Assembly: GCF_030546575.1 (NCBI RefSeq)
Contig: NZ_JAUOTN010000002.1
Location: forward strand, 248,001-312,000
Direction of reading: 5' to 3'
Origin: Pontibacter coccineus
GTDB taxonomy: Bacteria > Bacteroidota > Bacteroidia > Cytophagales > Hymenobacteraceae
DNA: 64,000 nucleotides
The first letter of the stretch is position 1; the number at the start of each line of letters is the position of its first letter. A program made the translations under genes and the position numbers. Below the pieces are notes generated by a model. It was not told where the DNA came from, did no database searches, and saw only the letters and a program-made list of their open reading frames with translations. Shown one piece after another: positions 1 to 9,684 of the stretch.

Positions 1-1246
1 TCGTGAACAAGTTGTTCTTCAGCGTTTTGTCGGCGGCATCAAAATCCCACTTGCCTTGCAGCAGGTCGTCTGTCGCCTTGCTTAAAGCCGCGGCTTTGAC
101 AGTAGCGTCTTCGGTAAAGTTGTTTTCTGATTTAATGCGCTTTAGGAAGGCCGCCTTGTTGAGCTCGGATCGGGAGTCCTTGGCGATCTTGTTGCGCAGG
201 TTTTGCTCCATGTCCTCGAACGAAGGGATGGGTTGCTTGCCGAGCAGCTTGATGATGTGCCAGCCATAGGGTGTCAGGACAGGAGGGGCCACTTCGCCTT
301 CTTTCTTGAGGGCAAATGCCACTTCCTCGAAAGACGGAATCATGCGGCCAGTACCGAACCAGGGCAGTTCACCGCCGTTGGCGGCAGAGTTGGCGTCTTC
401 CGAAAACTCAGCCGCCAGGCGGTCCCAGTTCTCGTTGCGCTGCACACGCTTGTAAATGGCGTCCACGCGCTGCTTGGCAGCCAGCGAGTCTGCCTTTGGA
501 ATGCCCGGCGTGGCGCGCACCATGATGTGGGCCACTTTCACTTCGCCCTGCGCGGCACGTTTGTCGTTTACTTTGATCAGGTGATAGCCAAAACGGGAGC
601 GAACCGGCTGCGAGATCTGGCCAACCGGTGTTTTGTAGGCGGCGTCTTCGAAGCGGTACACCATCTGCATGGCTGTGAAATAACCCAGGTTGCCACCGTT
701 CTCGCTGGCGGATGGGTCGTGAGAAAACTCACGGGCCAGCTTGCCGAAATCCTCACCGGCCTCGAGCCGCTTGCGCAGCTCCAGGGCCTGGTTGTAGGCA
801 GCCAGGGTGTCCTGCGGGCTCGGGTCGTTTGGCAGGCCCAGCAGTATGTGCGATGCGTTTACCTCCTGTTTCAGGCGCTCGTAAGCTTCCCGCACCAGTT
901 GGTCGGTCACGCTCTTTTCAGTGAGGTAGGGTTGTGCAAGCTGCTCTTTGTAGCCCTCCAGTTCGCGCTTAAAAGCGGCAGTGGTGTCCAGGCCACGGCC
1001 CTCGCCTTCCATCACCTTCAGTTTAAACCGGGTATAGAGGTCGAGGTACTCGCTTACACTCTGGCGGGTATAGGCGTCTTCATTGCCCCCGTTGTTCTTC
1101 TCATACACATACTGAAACTCGGATGTGTAGATAGGTTGGGATCCAATGGTCGCAATGATAGGTTCCTGCTTGTCATTCTTCTTAGTTGCGGTACAGCCGG
1201 CCATAACAAGGGCCGCTGCCGCAACAAGTAGTTGATTGCTGCGCAT
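1..1246 (-). CDS. Peptidylprolyl isomerase lipoprotein, PpiC/SurA type (3' end cut by window)
   Basis: Reading the minus strand from the ATG at 1246 gives an open frame running off the window edge. The N-terminus is a lipoprotein signal (about residues 1-18, ending LVMAGC), so the protein is predicted to be anchored by Cys18 in the cell envelope. Two parvulin-type rotamase modules follow, seen as HILLGLPNDPSPQDT..ENGGNLGYF and HIMVRATPGIPKAD..ANGGELPWF segments, each ending in GYHLIKV or GWHIIKL strings. This layout matches periplasmic SurA/PrsA-like foldases that assist outer-membrane proteins. About 415 codons are present and the C-terminus is missing. The family call is firm; the exact paralogue is not. 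Confidence 0.9.
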   Translation of the reverse strand, partial: MRSNQLLVAAAALVMAGCTATKKNDKQEPIIATIGSQPIYTSEFQYVYEKNNGGNEDAYTRQSVSEYLDLYTRFKLKVMEGEGRGLDTTAAFKRELEGYKEQLAQPYLTEKSVTDQLVREAYERLKQEVNASHILLGLPNDPSPQDTLAAYNQALELRKRLEAGEDFGKLAREFSHDPSASENGGNLGYFTAMQMVYRFEDAAYKTPVGQISQPVRSRFGYHLIKVNDKRAAQGEVKVAHIMVRATPGIPKADSLAAKQRVDAIYKRVQRNENWDRLAAEFSEDANSAANGGELPWFGTGRMIPSFEEVAFALKKEGEVAPPVLTPYGWHIIKLLGKQPIPSFEDMEQNLRNKIAKDSRSELNKAAFLKRIKSENNFTEDATVKAAALSKATDDLLQGKWDFDAADKTLKNNLFT

Positions 1247-1410
1247 AAATAGATGATAAACTAACGCTTGGTTTTGCCCTGACGAGGTCAGATCATGCAA
1301 TTTTAGTTAATTTTTCTGACAGATTAGTCAAAAAGTACCACTATAATCCTATTGCATGCGATTTCGTTCCGGATAACGGACGCGGGGCGCTAAAAGTGTG
1401 CAGTTCAGCC

Positions 1411-1827
1411 CTATTTAATTTTTTTGTACAGGAAGCAGGTGTTCTGGCTGTCGCTAGTCTCAAATTCCACACGGTCCATGATGCGGTTGACGAGGGCGAT
1501 GCCGACGCCCCCCTTTTTTCCGACCCGGATGTGCTCTTCGATGTTGGGCTCTTTATACTCAGAGCGGCGGAAGGCCACCCCGTTGTCGACGATCTCGAAT
1601 TTGAGCATGCCCGCCTTCTCCGTGATGAAGAGGGAAATGCTTTTGGACGGGTCTTCGCTGTTGGCATGGATGATGAGGTTGGCGCATATCTCATCCACGG
1701 CCAATACGATCTGGTTCATCTGGATGTCTGTCAGGGTATACGCTGCCAGATACTCCGTCACGAAGTCCCGTATTTGCTTCAGATTTTTTTTAGTACAGCT
1801 AACTGTAATTTTATTATTCATCAGCAA
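1411..1827 (-). CDS. RsbW/SpoIIAB-like anti-sigma serine kinase (HATPase_c_2)
   Basis: A 138-residue GHKL ATPase domain and nothing else, the usual size for anti-sigma factor kinases. The N-box is DEICANLIIHA, the G1 box is DNGVAF, and the glycine-rich lid KKGGVGIALV is visible near residues 103-112. In partner-switching systems such a kinase binds its target, or phosphorylates the STAS protein on serine. It overlaps the upstream STAS gene by 14 bp, and both lie downstream of a PP2C phosphatase gene on the same strand, so the three probably form one operon. The start is either the ATG at 1827 or the one at 1821. No sigma-factor gene is adjacent, so the controlled target is unknown. Confidence 0.88.
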   Translation of the reverse strand: MLMNNKITVSCTKKNLKQIRDFVTEYLAAYTLTDIQMNQIVLAVDEICANLIIHANSEDPSKSISLFITEKAGMLKFEIVDNGVAFRRSEYKEPNIEEHIRVGKKGGVGIALVNRIMDRVEFETSDSQNTCFLYKKIK

Positions 1828-2158
1828 TGGTCATGGCTTCCTCGTAATCCGAAACGATGGTCATGAGCAGGTCGAGGCCCAGGATTTCGAATACGTTGCG
1901 CACTTTGTCCTGCATGTTGTAGAAAATGAGTTTGATCTGTGCATCCTCAAAGCGCTGCAGGTGCGAGATGAACACCCCAAGGCCGGCAGACGATATGTAG
2001 TTCAGGTCTTTGCAGTCTACCAGTATCTTGCTGTAGGTCATGATCTCGGGGTCGGAAAGCGCTTCATCGAGCATTACAGATGAGCTTGCGTCCAGTTCAC
2101 CATCCAGGGTGATGATGATCGTCGTGTCTTTGATTTGGTTAGTAATTTTCATCGGCAT
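1814..2158 (-). CDS. STAS-domain anti-sigma factor antagonist (RsbV/SpoIIAA-like)
   Basis: A 114-residue single STAS domain. The diagnostic loop ISSAGLGVFISH carries Ser56/Ser57, where family members are phosphorylated by the cognate kinase. The preceding DCKDLNY strand and the helix SHLQRFEDAQIKL fit the fold. It sits between the PP2C phosphatase gene (13 bp away) and the kinase gene (overlapping), giving the order phosphatase, antagonist, kinase. From family knowledge, the dephosphorylated form sequesters the kinase and releases its target. The target is not visible here. Confidence 0.9.
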   Translation of the reverse strand: MPMKITNQIKDTTIIITLDGELDASSSVMLDEALSDPEIMTYSKILVDCKDLNYISSAGLGVFISHLQRFEDAQIKLIFYNMQDKVRNVFEILGLDLLMTIVSDYEEAMTIADE

Positions 2159-2171
2159 CCTTTACGTATAA

Positions 2172-4346
2172 CTATTCACTAGGTTGAGTCGGTTTAAATT
2201 TGATGACGAGCAGCGTCTGGTCATCGTACAGGTTTTCTGTCGGCCCGGTAAAGTCCAGCAGGTCGTTGATAATAGCGTATTTTATATCCTCGGCCTCCAG
2301 ATGGTAGGTTTGGGTGAGCATGTAGCGCAGCCTGTCCTCTCCATACTCATCATTCTGAGGGTTGCGGGCCTCCACAATGCCATCCGTGTAAATCACCATC
2401 ACGTCGGTTGGGTTGTAGTCGTAGTACATCTCCCGCACATGGTTGTTGTAGCTCTTATCACGAATGATGCCAAGCCCCAGTCCGTCCGTCTGAAAATAGA
2501 AGGTGTCGTCCATCATGGAGTTGTAGTAAAGGGTATGGCAGTGGCCCGCGCGGGCAAACATAAAGCCCTTCATGCGATAATCAATGATGTATAGCGCAGA
2601 AGTGATAAAAGAGGTTTTCTCGAGGCAGCGGCTCAGGGCGCTGTTCGCCTGTTTCATGAACTCGCTTGGCGGCATATCCTGCTGCATCAGGCCATGGAAA
2701 ATCCCCTTCATCTGGGCCATGTGGAAGGCCGCCGAAATACCCTTGCCCGACACGTCGCCGATGATGATGGCGATGCGCGACTCGCTCAGTTGCAGGAAGT
2801 CGTAAAAGTCGCCGCCCACTTCCTTGGCAGCTTTAGCGTAGGTCGAGATCTCAAACCAGCTGTCGCTCGGGAATTTCTTCGGTATCAGGCTGTCCTGCAC
2901 CACCGAGGCGATCTTAAGCTCCTCCTTATAACGTTCGTTCTGCAGCGACTCGTGTACCAGGCGCAGGTTCTCGATCGTGAGAATGGTCTGGTTGGTAAAT
3001 GTGCGCAGTACGTTCACAGTCTCCCTGTCAAAGCCCTGCTCAATGTCCTTCAGCAGGTATAGCACCCCAAACAGGTGTTTCTTGGATTTGATGGGCAGAA
3101 TGATGAGCGACTTCCAGGGCAGCGTGAGGTCACGGAAGCCGGGGTTGCGGTCGAGGTTGTTGTTGATGTAGTCGATGTGCTGGATATTGTAGGCCAGCAG
3201 CAGGTGGCGTATGCGCTTGATCTGCTCTTCTTCTATCGTGAGCTGATGGCACAGCTCTATTTCATCCTTTTTCTCGCCCTTGAAAATCTCAAGCCAGGCG
3301 GCGCTGGCATCCGATGCCTTCACGGTACTCTCAAAGAGCATGTCGTATACCTGTTTCTCGCTCTGTCCCTGCTGTATGGACTGGCTCAGGCGCTGGAAGT
3401 TGAGCAGGTCCTCGCTCTTCTGCTCAAACACGCTGGATGTAGGCAGACTGAAAAGCGCCACCAGAAAAGAGGCCAGGGTATACAGGGCCACAAAGAACAT
3501 GGCCAGCAGCAGGAAGCCCACGTCAGAGTAATCGATCACCAGCAGCGGACTATCGGCAAAGCCGTTGAAAAAGTCAGCGAAGATGTAACAGGCAAGTAAA
3601 ATAGCCACGAGCAAAATAAGCGACCTGCCTTTTTTGTTGAACGTCAGGTAGGCGACCCACTTCAGATTGGTGCACAAAAACAAGGTATAGAGCCCGATAA
3701 GGCCCAGCAATGGCAGGAAGATCAGGCTGCTGTAGTTGAAGTTGAGCAGCGTTAGGATCAGTGTAGCGAAGAGCAGAATCTCGTACCAGTCCCAGGCGAT
3801 CTGGATAAACTTGTTTTTATGGTAGAGGATCAACTGGCGCCATACATAAAAGGCCTTTGCCAGGAATAGCACCAGCAAGCCAAAGTTCACCTGGTAGACC
3901 ATGTGCAGCAGCAGCGGCGACTGCACGCTGGAGTAGTTGGTAACCATTCGGTATACCATCAGCAGGGCGATGCTCAGGTAGGCGGCTATACCTCCTTTGG
4001 CGAAGATGTTCCAAAGGTAGCCGATAAAATCTATGCCTTTGAGGTTCTCAGCGCTCAGGCGTTGAAAGCCGAACACCGATATGATGAAGACAACGATCAG
4101 GAAGTTGTTGACGAAAGGCAGATCCAGCGCAATGGAGCTCTCCCGGTGCATACTCTCAGCAGCCAACAGCACATTCGCCAGCAGGAGTGACCAGCTGATG
4201 AGGGCAGAGGTAATAAACAGAGATTTTGCGTTGGTTCTATAAAGCATAAAACGGAAAACCGTGCTTAGTTTTATTGGCGACAGAAAATGGCTTGCCCGAG
4301 ACTTTATCAGTTTGTAAGGTAAGAAAATTTTTTGCTCTTTGGCCAA
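2172..4346 (-). CDS. Membrane PP2C-family serine phosphatase with GAF-like domain (RsbU/SpoIIE type)
   Basis: A 724-residue protein in three parts. Residues about 35-300 are a run of hydrophobic segments, roughly eight membrane passes. Residues about 320-465 resemble a GAF sensor (ending EQGFDRETVNVLRTFTNQTI). The C-terminal half is a SpoIIE-type PP2C domain with metal-binding motifs EVGGDFYDF (about 508-516) and GDVSGKG (about 529-535), and DDQTLLV near the end. It should dephosphorylate the STAS protein encoded 13 bp downstream and so act as the membrane sensor of the partner-switching module. The stimulus is unknown. It is first in the probable operon, about 105 bp past the guaB terminus. 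Confidence 0.9.
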   Translation of the reverse strand: MAKEQKIFLPYKLIKSRASHFLSPIKLSTVFRFMLYRTNAKSLFITSALISWSLLLANVLLAAESMHRESSIALDLPFVNNFLIVVFIISVFGFQRLSAENLKGIDFIGYLWNIFAKGGIAAYLSIALLMVYRMVTNYSSVQSPLLLHMVYQVNFGLLVLFLAKAFYVWRQLILYHKNKFIQIAWDWYEILLFATLILTLLNFNYSSLIFLPLLGLIGLYTLFLCTNLKWVAYLTFNKKGRSLILLVAILLACYIFADFFNGFADSPLLVIDYSDVGFLLLAMFFVALYTLASFLVALFSLPTSSVFEQKSEDLLNFQRLSQSIQQGQSEKQVYDMLFESTVKASDASAAWLEIFKGEKKDEIELCHQLTIEEEQIKRIRHLLLAYNIQHIDYINNNLDRNPGFRDLTLPWKSLIILPIKSKKHLFGVLYLLKDIEQGFDRETVNVLRTFTNQTILTIENLRLVHESLQNERYKEELKIASVVQDSLIPKKFPSDSWFEISTYAKAAKEVGGDFYDFLQLSESRIAIIIGDVSGKGISAAFHMAQMKGIFHGLMQQDMPPSEFMKQANSALSRCLEKTSFITSALYIIDYRMKGFMFARAGHCHTLYYNSMMDDTFYFQTDGLGLGIIRDKSYNNHVREMYYDYNPTDVMVIYTDGIVEARNPQNDEYGEDRLRYMLTQTYHLEAEDIKYAIINDLLDFTGPTENLYDDQTLLVIKFKPTQPSE

Positions 4347-4385
4347 GTTGTCGGGGTGAGTTTTGAAAGAACAACTTGCATAACG

Positions 4386-4431
4386 TAAAAAAGAAGAAGT
4401 AGGTTAACAAAAGCCAACCTACTTCTTCTTT
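4386..4431 (-). terminator. Rho-independent terminator of guaB
   Basis: A perfect 15-bp inverted repeat (4391-4405 pairing with 4416-4430) with a 10-nt loop, followed on the minus strand by a run of T. It lies 20 bp past the guaB stop and separates it from the phosphatase operon. Confidence 0.9.
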
Positions 4432-4450
4432 TATGCTATATATGAAATGA

Positions 4451-5980
<1,530 letters not shown>

Positions 5981-6135
5981 TTAGCAAGCGGTGTGAGAAA
6001 ATTATTCGGGTAGTGCTACAGGGCTTCCGTCTTTGGTGCTTTTTAGGGTCAAATGCCCCCTAGGATTGCGCCAGGGGAAATATTACAAAAAGGGGATGAA
6101 AACAAGTAATTTAGAGAGGATCCGGTACTGCATGC

Positions 6136-6453
6136 CTAGTATACCCGCATAGTTGGATCAATCTGTGTTGCCCAGGCATGGATGCCGCCCTTCAGGTTGA
6201 GGAGGTTGTCGTAACCGAGGCGCTGGGTCAGGTAATGGATGGCCTGCGCGCTGCGGAAGCCGTGGTGGCAAACCATGACCACGGGCACATCGCGCCGGAT
6301 GCGGTTTACCTGCTTCGGCAAATCGCCCAAAGGTATAAGCTCGCCACCCAGGTTACAGATCGCAAACTCCTCAGGCTCGCGCACATCCACAATCTGCAGT
6401 TCGGCACTGCGGCCTAGTCTCTCTTTCAGTTCCTGCGCTGTAATCTCGTCCAT
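6136..6453 (-). CDS. Single-domain rhodanese-like sulfurtransferase
   Basis: A 105-residue protein, the size of a lone rhodanese domain of the GlpE/PspE class. It has the CDC25-type N-terminal strand ELQIVDVREPEEF, the active-site loop CHHGFRS with Cys62 as sulfur carrier, and the terminal LKGGIHAWATQIDP typical of the family. Likely role: transfer of sulfane sulfur from a low-molecular-weight donor to an acceptor in the cytoplasm. The physiological partner cannot be told from context, since guaB upstream is a separate unit and pnuC is divergent. No signal peptide is seen. Confidence 0.92.
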   Translation of the reverse strand: MDEITAQELKERLGRSAELQIVDVREPEEFAICNLGGELIPLGDLPKQVNRIRRDVPVVMVCHHGFRSAQAIHYLTQRLGYDNLLNLKGGIHAWATQIDPTMRVY

Positions 6454-6559
6454 AGTCGTAGGGCTCCTGCCTTTGCTATACCTTAAGCTTTGGTGTTTTG
6501 GTTTCGATTTGCAAACTTACCAACAAATTAGTCCAAAACATGGGCTTGCACAGGTATAG

Positions 6560-7183
6560 ATGACAGATTTTTACAACAGCATGACAGCGGCACTGCAGGC
6601 CATGAGCCTGGTCGAAGTAATAGGCGTGATCACAGGTATAGCCGGGGTATGGCTGGCGGCCCGCCAGCACATCTGGACCTGGCCCATCAGTGTGGTGAGT
6701 GTGACGGCCTACGTATTCGTGTTCTACGAAGCCCGCCTCTATGCCGACATGGGGCTCAATGTCTTTTACATCATCACAAGTTTTTATGGCTGGTACGAAT
6801 GGCTCTACGGCGGCAGCGGGCATACCGAAAGGAAAGTGACCAGAGTAGGGCAGCGGGAGTTATGGGTGATGATTGCGCTAGTGGTGGCGTTCACGGCTAG
6901 CCTTGGCTATTTCCTGGATAACTACACCAATGCCGACCTGTCGTACACCGACTCAGCCACGACCGCGGTGAGCCTGATGGCCTACTGGATGATGGCCAAG
7001 AAGCGCCTGGAAAACTGGCTGGTATGGCTGGCTGTGGATGTCGTGTACATCGGGGTGTTCACTTATAAAGAGCTATACCTAACGGCGCTTCTGTATTTCA
7101 TCTTCCTGATTTTGGCTACCATAGGCTACCTGGATTGGAAGCGCGACATGGAAAGGGAAGCTGCAGCTCCTGTTATAAAGTGA
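6560..7183 (+). CDS. pnuC: PnuC-family vitamin transporter (nicotinamide riboside or thiamine)
   Basis: A 207-residue membrane protein with about seven hydrophobic segments, matching the PnuC fold. Family motifs are visible: WPISVVSVTAYVFVFY, the YGWYEWLYG loop, and RLENWLVWLAVD. PnuC proteins are energy-independent facilitators for nicotinamide riboside, kept one-way by a cytosolic kinase. Close relatives (PnuT, PnuX) carry thiamine or riboflavin. Here a NadR-like kinase gene lies about 760 bp downstream and a TPP riboswitch-TonB receptor about 2.7 kb downstream on the same strand, so both substrates are possible. No riboswitch was seen immediately upstream of this gene. Confidence 0.9.
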   Translation: MTDFYNSMTAALQAMSLVEVIGVITGIAGVWLAARQHIWTWPISVVSVTAYVFVFYEARLYADMGLNVFYIITSFYGWYEWLYGGSGHTERKVTRVGQRELWVMIALVVAFTASLGYFLDNYTNADLSYTDSATTAVSLMAYWMMAKKRLENWLVWLAVDVVYIGVFTYKELYLTALLYFIFLILATIGYLDWKRDMEREAAAPVIK

Positions 7184-7329
7184 TTGTTGGAAATATCCTG
7201 TTTTATGTGTTTATCTTATGCAGTCATGGCATGGTATGTGCCGTACATGAGTGTAACTGAGGCAATCGTTGAATTTTAGTGCGCCAAAGTATGCGAGTAC
7301 CTATGTTCCACGCTACAATGACACTATGT

Positions 7330-7506
7330 ATGATGAACCACAAGATTGAATTGCCAGATGAACTGAAGTACGAGAACCGTATGAAGTGGGGCTATGAGTC
7401 CCCGGACGAAAGCCCCAAGCGCCTGCTACTCTGTCAGCATGGTGACCGGCAGCCCAAAGAGGTAGAGGTATATAATTTTTATGATTATAGCTTCACCGAG
7501 AATTAA
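7330..7506 (+). CDS. Small hypothetical protein (about 58 aa)
   Basis: The frame encodes a hydrophilic, acidic small protein starting MMNHKIELPDELKYEN and ending YNFYDYSFTEN. I do not recognise a family. The ATG pair at 7330/7333 is preferred; ATG at 7291 and GTG at 7279 are in-frame alternatives. Support comes from protein-like composition and a strong terminator about 40 bp past the stop. It lies between the PnuC transporter and the kinase on the same strand. It could still be a chance frame. Confidence 0.5.
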   Translation: MMNHKIELPDELKYENRMKWGYESPDESPKRLLLCQHGDRQPKEVEVYNFYDYSFTEN

Positions 7507-7547
7507 GAAATAACCCGTCTCATCCAACCTGACGGAGAGGAAAGTAC

Positions 7548-7588
7548 AGCGGGGACGCATTCTAAGGGATGTGTCCCCGCTTTTTTTG
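7548..7588 (+). terminator. Rho-independent terminator after the small ORF
   Basis: Stem AGCGGGGAC (7548-7556) pairs with GTCCCCGCT (7573-7581), extended inward through GCAT/ATGT with one wobble pair, followed by TTTTTTT. It closes the pnuC/small-ORF unit. Confidence 0.88.
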
Positions 7589-7845
7589 TGATGCTCCGTA
7601 CGTTTATACCTCCTGTTAGGCAGCGTTTGCCAAGTCATACTGTTCATCTGCTAGTTATCTGAAAATCCCTTAGTTATATAATAATAGGCAGGGTATACTT
7701 AATTAAAGCCGGCTCCTTTTAGAAGTGAAGTACATCCATGATGCCCAACTTAACTGATGGCTATACCCTCAGCGGAAATGGATTATTGACGGCCCATTCA
7801 GGTATTGAAATAATGCATGATATAAACAGTAGGAGGCTGTTAAAC

Positions 7846-7888
7846 AAGGCTGCCGCCGGTGGGGAAACCTGCTGGTGGCAGCTTTATT
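7846..7888 (+). terminator. Weak terminator-like hairpin upstream of the kinase
   Basis: AAGGCTGCCGCC (7846-7857) pairs with GGTGGCAGCTTT (7874-7885) apart from one wobble pair, followed by an AT-rich tail TTTATTTAT. It could insulate the kinase gene from upstream transcription. Confidence 0.45.
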
Positions 7889-7893
7889 TATGA

Positions 7894-7969
7894 CAGGCCC
7901 TGTAGTGGCGACTTTCAGCATAATTGGCCTACCTTTGCGGTATGCTGAAAGTCGCCATCACAGGGCCTG
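7894..7969. repeat. 29-bp near-perfect inverted repeat spanning the kinase start codon
   Basis: The left arm 7894-7922 and right arm 7941-7969 are reverse complements at 27 of 29 positions; the only difference is AG against GA in the middle. The 18-nt loop (7923-7940) contains TACCTTTG, a consensus Bacteroidota -7 promoter element. The right arm includes the ATG at 7942 and the first nine codons of the kinase, including part of its P-loop. No poly-T follows, so it is not a terminator. It may be a regulatory palindrome or an inverted duplication left by template switching. Confidence 0.9.
7930..7937 (+). promoter_or_regulatory. Candidate -7 element (TAnnTTTG) for the kinase gene
   Basis: TACCTTTG matches the Bacteroidota -7 consensus, but no TTG was found at the usual distance upstream. 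Any start site would lie almost at the ATG at 7942, giving a nearly leaderless message. Confidence 0.4.
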
Positions 7970-8463
7970 AGTCTACGGGCAAATCCACGCTGTCGCAGCA
8001 GTTGGCTGCGCGCTACAACACCGTGTGGGTGCCGGAATATGCCCGCACCTACGTCGAGACGCTCGACAGGCCCTATACCTTGCAGGACCTGGAACGGATC
8101 GCCAAAGGGCAGCTGGCATTGGAAGCGCAGATGCAGACCCAGGCCAACCGGATTATTTTCGCAGACACCGACCTGCTGGTGATCAAAATATGGAGTGAGC
8201 ATGCCTTCGGCGAGTGCCCCGACTGGGTGCTGCAAAAACTAAAGCAGCAGGACTACAACCTTTACCTGCTGATGGGCGTTGATTTGCCGTGGGAGCCTGA
8301 TCCGCAGCGGGAGCATCCGCACCTGCGCCAGTATTTTTATGACTGGTACAAACGGGAGCTGGAAGCGCTGCAGGTACCCTACCTGGAGATCAGCGGACAG
8401 CACGAAGACCGGTTCGATAAGGCCACTGCGTACATCGACGCTCTGCTCCGGCAACATACCTAA
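7942..8463 (+). CDS. NadR-like ATP-dependent nucleoside kinase (AAA_28)
   Basis: A 173-residue P-loop kinase starting MLKVAITGPESTGKST; Walker A spans residues 8-16. The strand-helix WVPEYARTYVE and the FADTDLLVIKIWSE segment match the ribosylnicotinamide kinase domain of NadR; the NMN adenylyltransferase and HTH parts of E. coli NadR are absent. From family knowledge it phosphorylates nicotinamide riboside entering through PnuC, trapping it. Because a thiamine receptor lies downstream, a thiamine kinase role cannot be excluded. I chose the ATG at 7942 over the in-frame TTG at 7924, since the motif starts immediately. The aldose-epimerase gene follows after 14 bp, so the two are probably co-transcribed. 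Confidence 0.87.
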   Translation: MLKVAITGPESTGKSTLSQQLAARYNTVWVPEYARTYVETLDRPYTLQDLERIAKGQLALEAQMQTQANRIIFADTDLLVIKIWSEHAFGECPDWVLQKLKQQDYNLYLLMGVDLPWEPDPQREHPHLRQYFYDWYKRELEALQVPYLEISGQHEDRFDKATAYIDALLRQHT

Positions 8464-8477
8464 AACTATACCTTGCC

Positions 8478-9353
8478 ATGCTACACTATTTACAGAACTA
8501 TAACTTTAAGGTGGGCGTCGAGAGCAAAGGCGCCGAGTTACAACACTTCATCAAGCTCGACGAGGAGCTGGAGTTTATCTGGCAGGCCGACCCGGAAATA
8601 TGGGGCAGTCATGCACCGAACCTTTTCCCGATCGTGGGAGAGTTGCCCGAAGGAACCTATACCTACGAAGACGAGATTTTCGCCCTGAAACGTCATGGTT
8701 TTGCACGGCACAAAGAGTTCAAGCTAATCGAGGAGGAAGACGACAAGCTGGTATTCGAACTCGAAGACGATGAAGAAACCTACCAGGTATACCCGTTCAA
8801 GTTCAGGCTCCTGATCGCTTACAAGCTCGAGAATAACAAGCTGTCGGTGACTTACCAGGTGCTCAACCGCGACAAGAAAGGGATGTACTTTTCTATAGGT
8901 GGCCACCCCGGATTTAACGTGCCGTTTTATGGCGGAGAGCAGTACGAAGACTACTTTATCGAGTTTGATAAAGAGGAGACCCTGCACCGCTACCTGCTCA
9001 CTGACGAGGGGCTGCAGAGCGGCGACACGGCGAAAGTGCTGGAGCACGATCGGGTGCTGCCCCTGAAGCGCAGTTATTTTGACAAGGATGCCCTCGTATT
9101 CAAGAACCTGAACTCAGACAAGCTGTCGTTGGGTAGCCGCACCAACCAGCGCCGCATCGAGATGACCTTTCCAGGTTTTCCGTTCCTGGGTATCTGGGCG
9201 AAGCCGGGGCCATCGCCTTACCTGTGCATCGAGCCTTGGTGCGGTATAGCAGGCCGCGACGGAGAGTCGGGCGAACTCGATAAAAAAGAGGGCATCAACC
9301 TGCTTGGGCCTATGCATGTGTTTGAGCGCACCTTTACCATGGAAGTGCTGTAG
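8478..9353 (+). CDS. Aldose 1-epimerase-like protein (YeaD/LacX-type galactose mutarotase fold)
   Basis: A 291-residue beta-sandwich protein. Conserved catalytic-type positions are recognisable: RHGFAR (His in the first motif), SIGGHPGFN (second His) and CIEPWCGIAGR (Glu). These match the family that interconverts alpha and beta anomers of sugars or sugar phosphates. The true substrate is unknown. It starts 14 bp after the kinase gene and ends just before a strong terminator, so the two form a small transcription unit. Confidence 0.88.
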   Translation: MLHYLQNYNFKVGVESKGAELQHFIKLDEELEFIWQADPEIWGSHAPNLFPIVGELPEGTYTYEDEIFALKRHGFARHKEFKLIEEEDDKLVFELEDDEETYQVYPFKFRLLIAYKLENNKLSVTYQVLNRDKKGMYFSIGGHPGFNVPFYGGEQYEDYFIEFDKEETLHRYLLTDEGLQSGDTAKVLEHDRVLPLKRSYFDKDALVFKNLNSDKLSLGSRTNQRRIEMTFPGFPFLGIWAKPGPSPYLCIEPWCGIAGRDGESGELDKKEGINLLGPMHVFERTFTMEVL

Positions 9354-9375
9354 CAGAACTTTAGCTCTTTAACCC

Positions 9376-9413
9376 AAAAGCCCCCTGTCGAATCATCGCG
9401 CAGGGGGCTTTTT
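9376..9413 (+). terminator. Rho-independent terminator after the epimerase gene
   Basis: AAAAGCCCCCTG (9376-9387) pairs with CAGGGGGCTTTT (9401-9412), followed by further T. On the other strand it may also serve the convergent small gene at 9433. Confidence 0.92.
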
Positions 9414-9432
9414 GGTTTCATTACGTTTCATT

Positions 9433-9684
9433 TCATTGCAGGGAAGGCTCCGGAAACTTGGGAACCTTGATGCGTCGCAGGTCATAGTGCGGTTCATAAT
9501 CATTGATAGGCAATGATATGCCGGGTGGCAGGTCCAGATCTGGCAGATCGTCGCCTAGCGGCTCGCCTCCATCGTCATCGTTATCAGTAGAGGAAGACCC
9601 TCTGAATTTTTTGCGTGGAGCGAAAGCGTAGTATGCCAGTATCGTTAGCAGTGCTAAAGTATACAGTAAGCTGATCATCATCAC
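9433..9684 (-). CDS. Small single-pass membrane protein with acidic tail
   Basis: 83 residues: one hydrophobic segment (about residues 3-22, LLYTLALLTILAYYAFA), a basic stop-transfer patch PRKKFRG, then an Asp/Gly/Pro-rich tail. The topology suggests a tail on the cytoplasmic side. I do not recognise a family. The gene stands alone, convergent with the epimerase gene and divergent from the TPP-regulated receptor. The hydrophobic-then-charged pattern makes it more credible than a chance frame. Confidence 0.65.
   Translation of the reverse strand: MMMISLLYTLALLTILAYYAFAPRKKFRGSSSTDNDDDGGEPLGDDLPDLDLPPGISLPINDYEPHYDLRRIKVPKFPEPSLQ

Larger units (their letters stand above)
7589..7941. other. Non-coding spacer with a hairpin and one arm of an inverted repeat
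   Basis: About 350 bases with no gene I can support. A 51-codon frame at about 7739-7893 is not protein-like. The 3' part has a terminator-like hairpin and then the left arm of the inverted repeat that extends into the next gene. Two copies of the GGTATA/TATACC word also occur. Confidence 0.6.

Noticed and set aside
203-1231. Long plus-strand frame opposite the PpiC gene
   Set aside because: It is the antisense shadow of the PpiC-type lipoprotein, whose motifs are unambiguous on the minus strand.
7739-7893. A 51-codon plus-strand frame before the kinase
   Set aside because: Its 3' part is the hairpin at 7846-7888 and the product has no recognisable features.
7894-7969. Invertible promoter (phase-variable switch)
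   Set aside because: The loop is just 18 bp, far shorter than known invertible promoters, and one arm is coding sequence. No recombinase gene is near.
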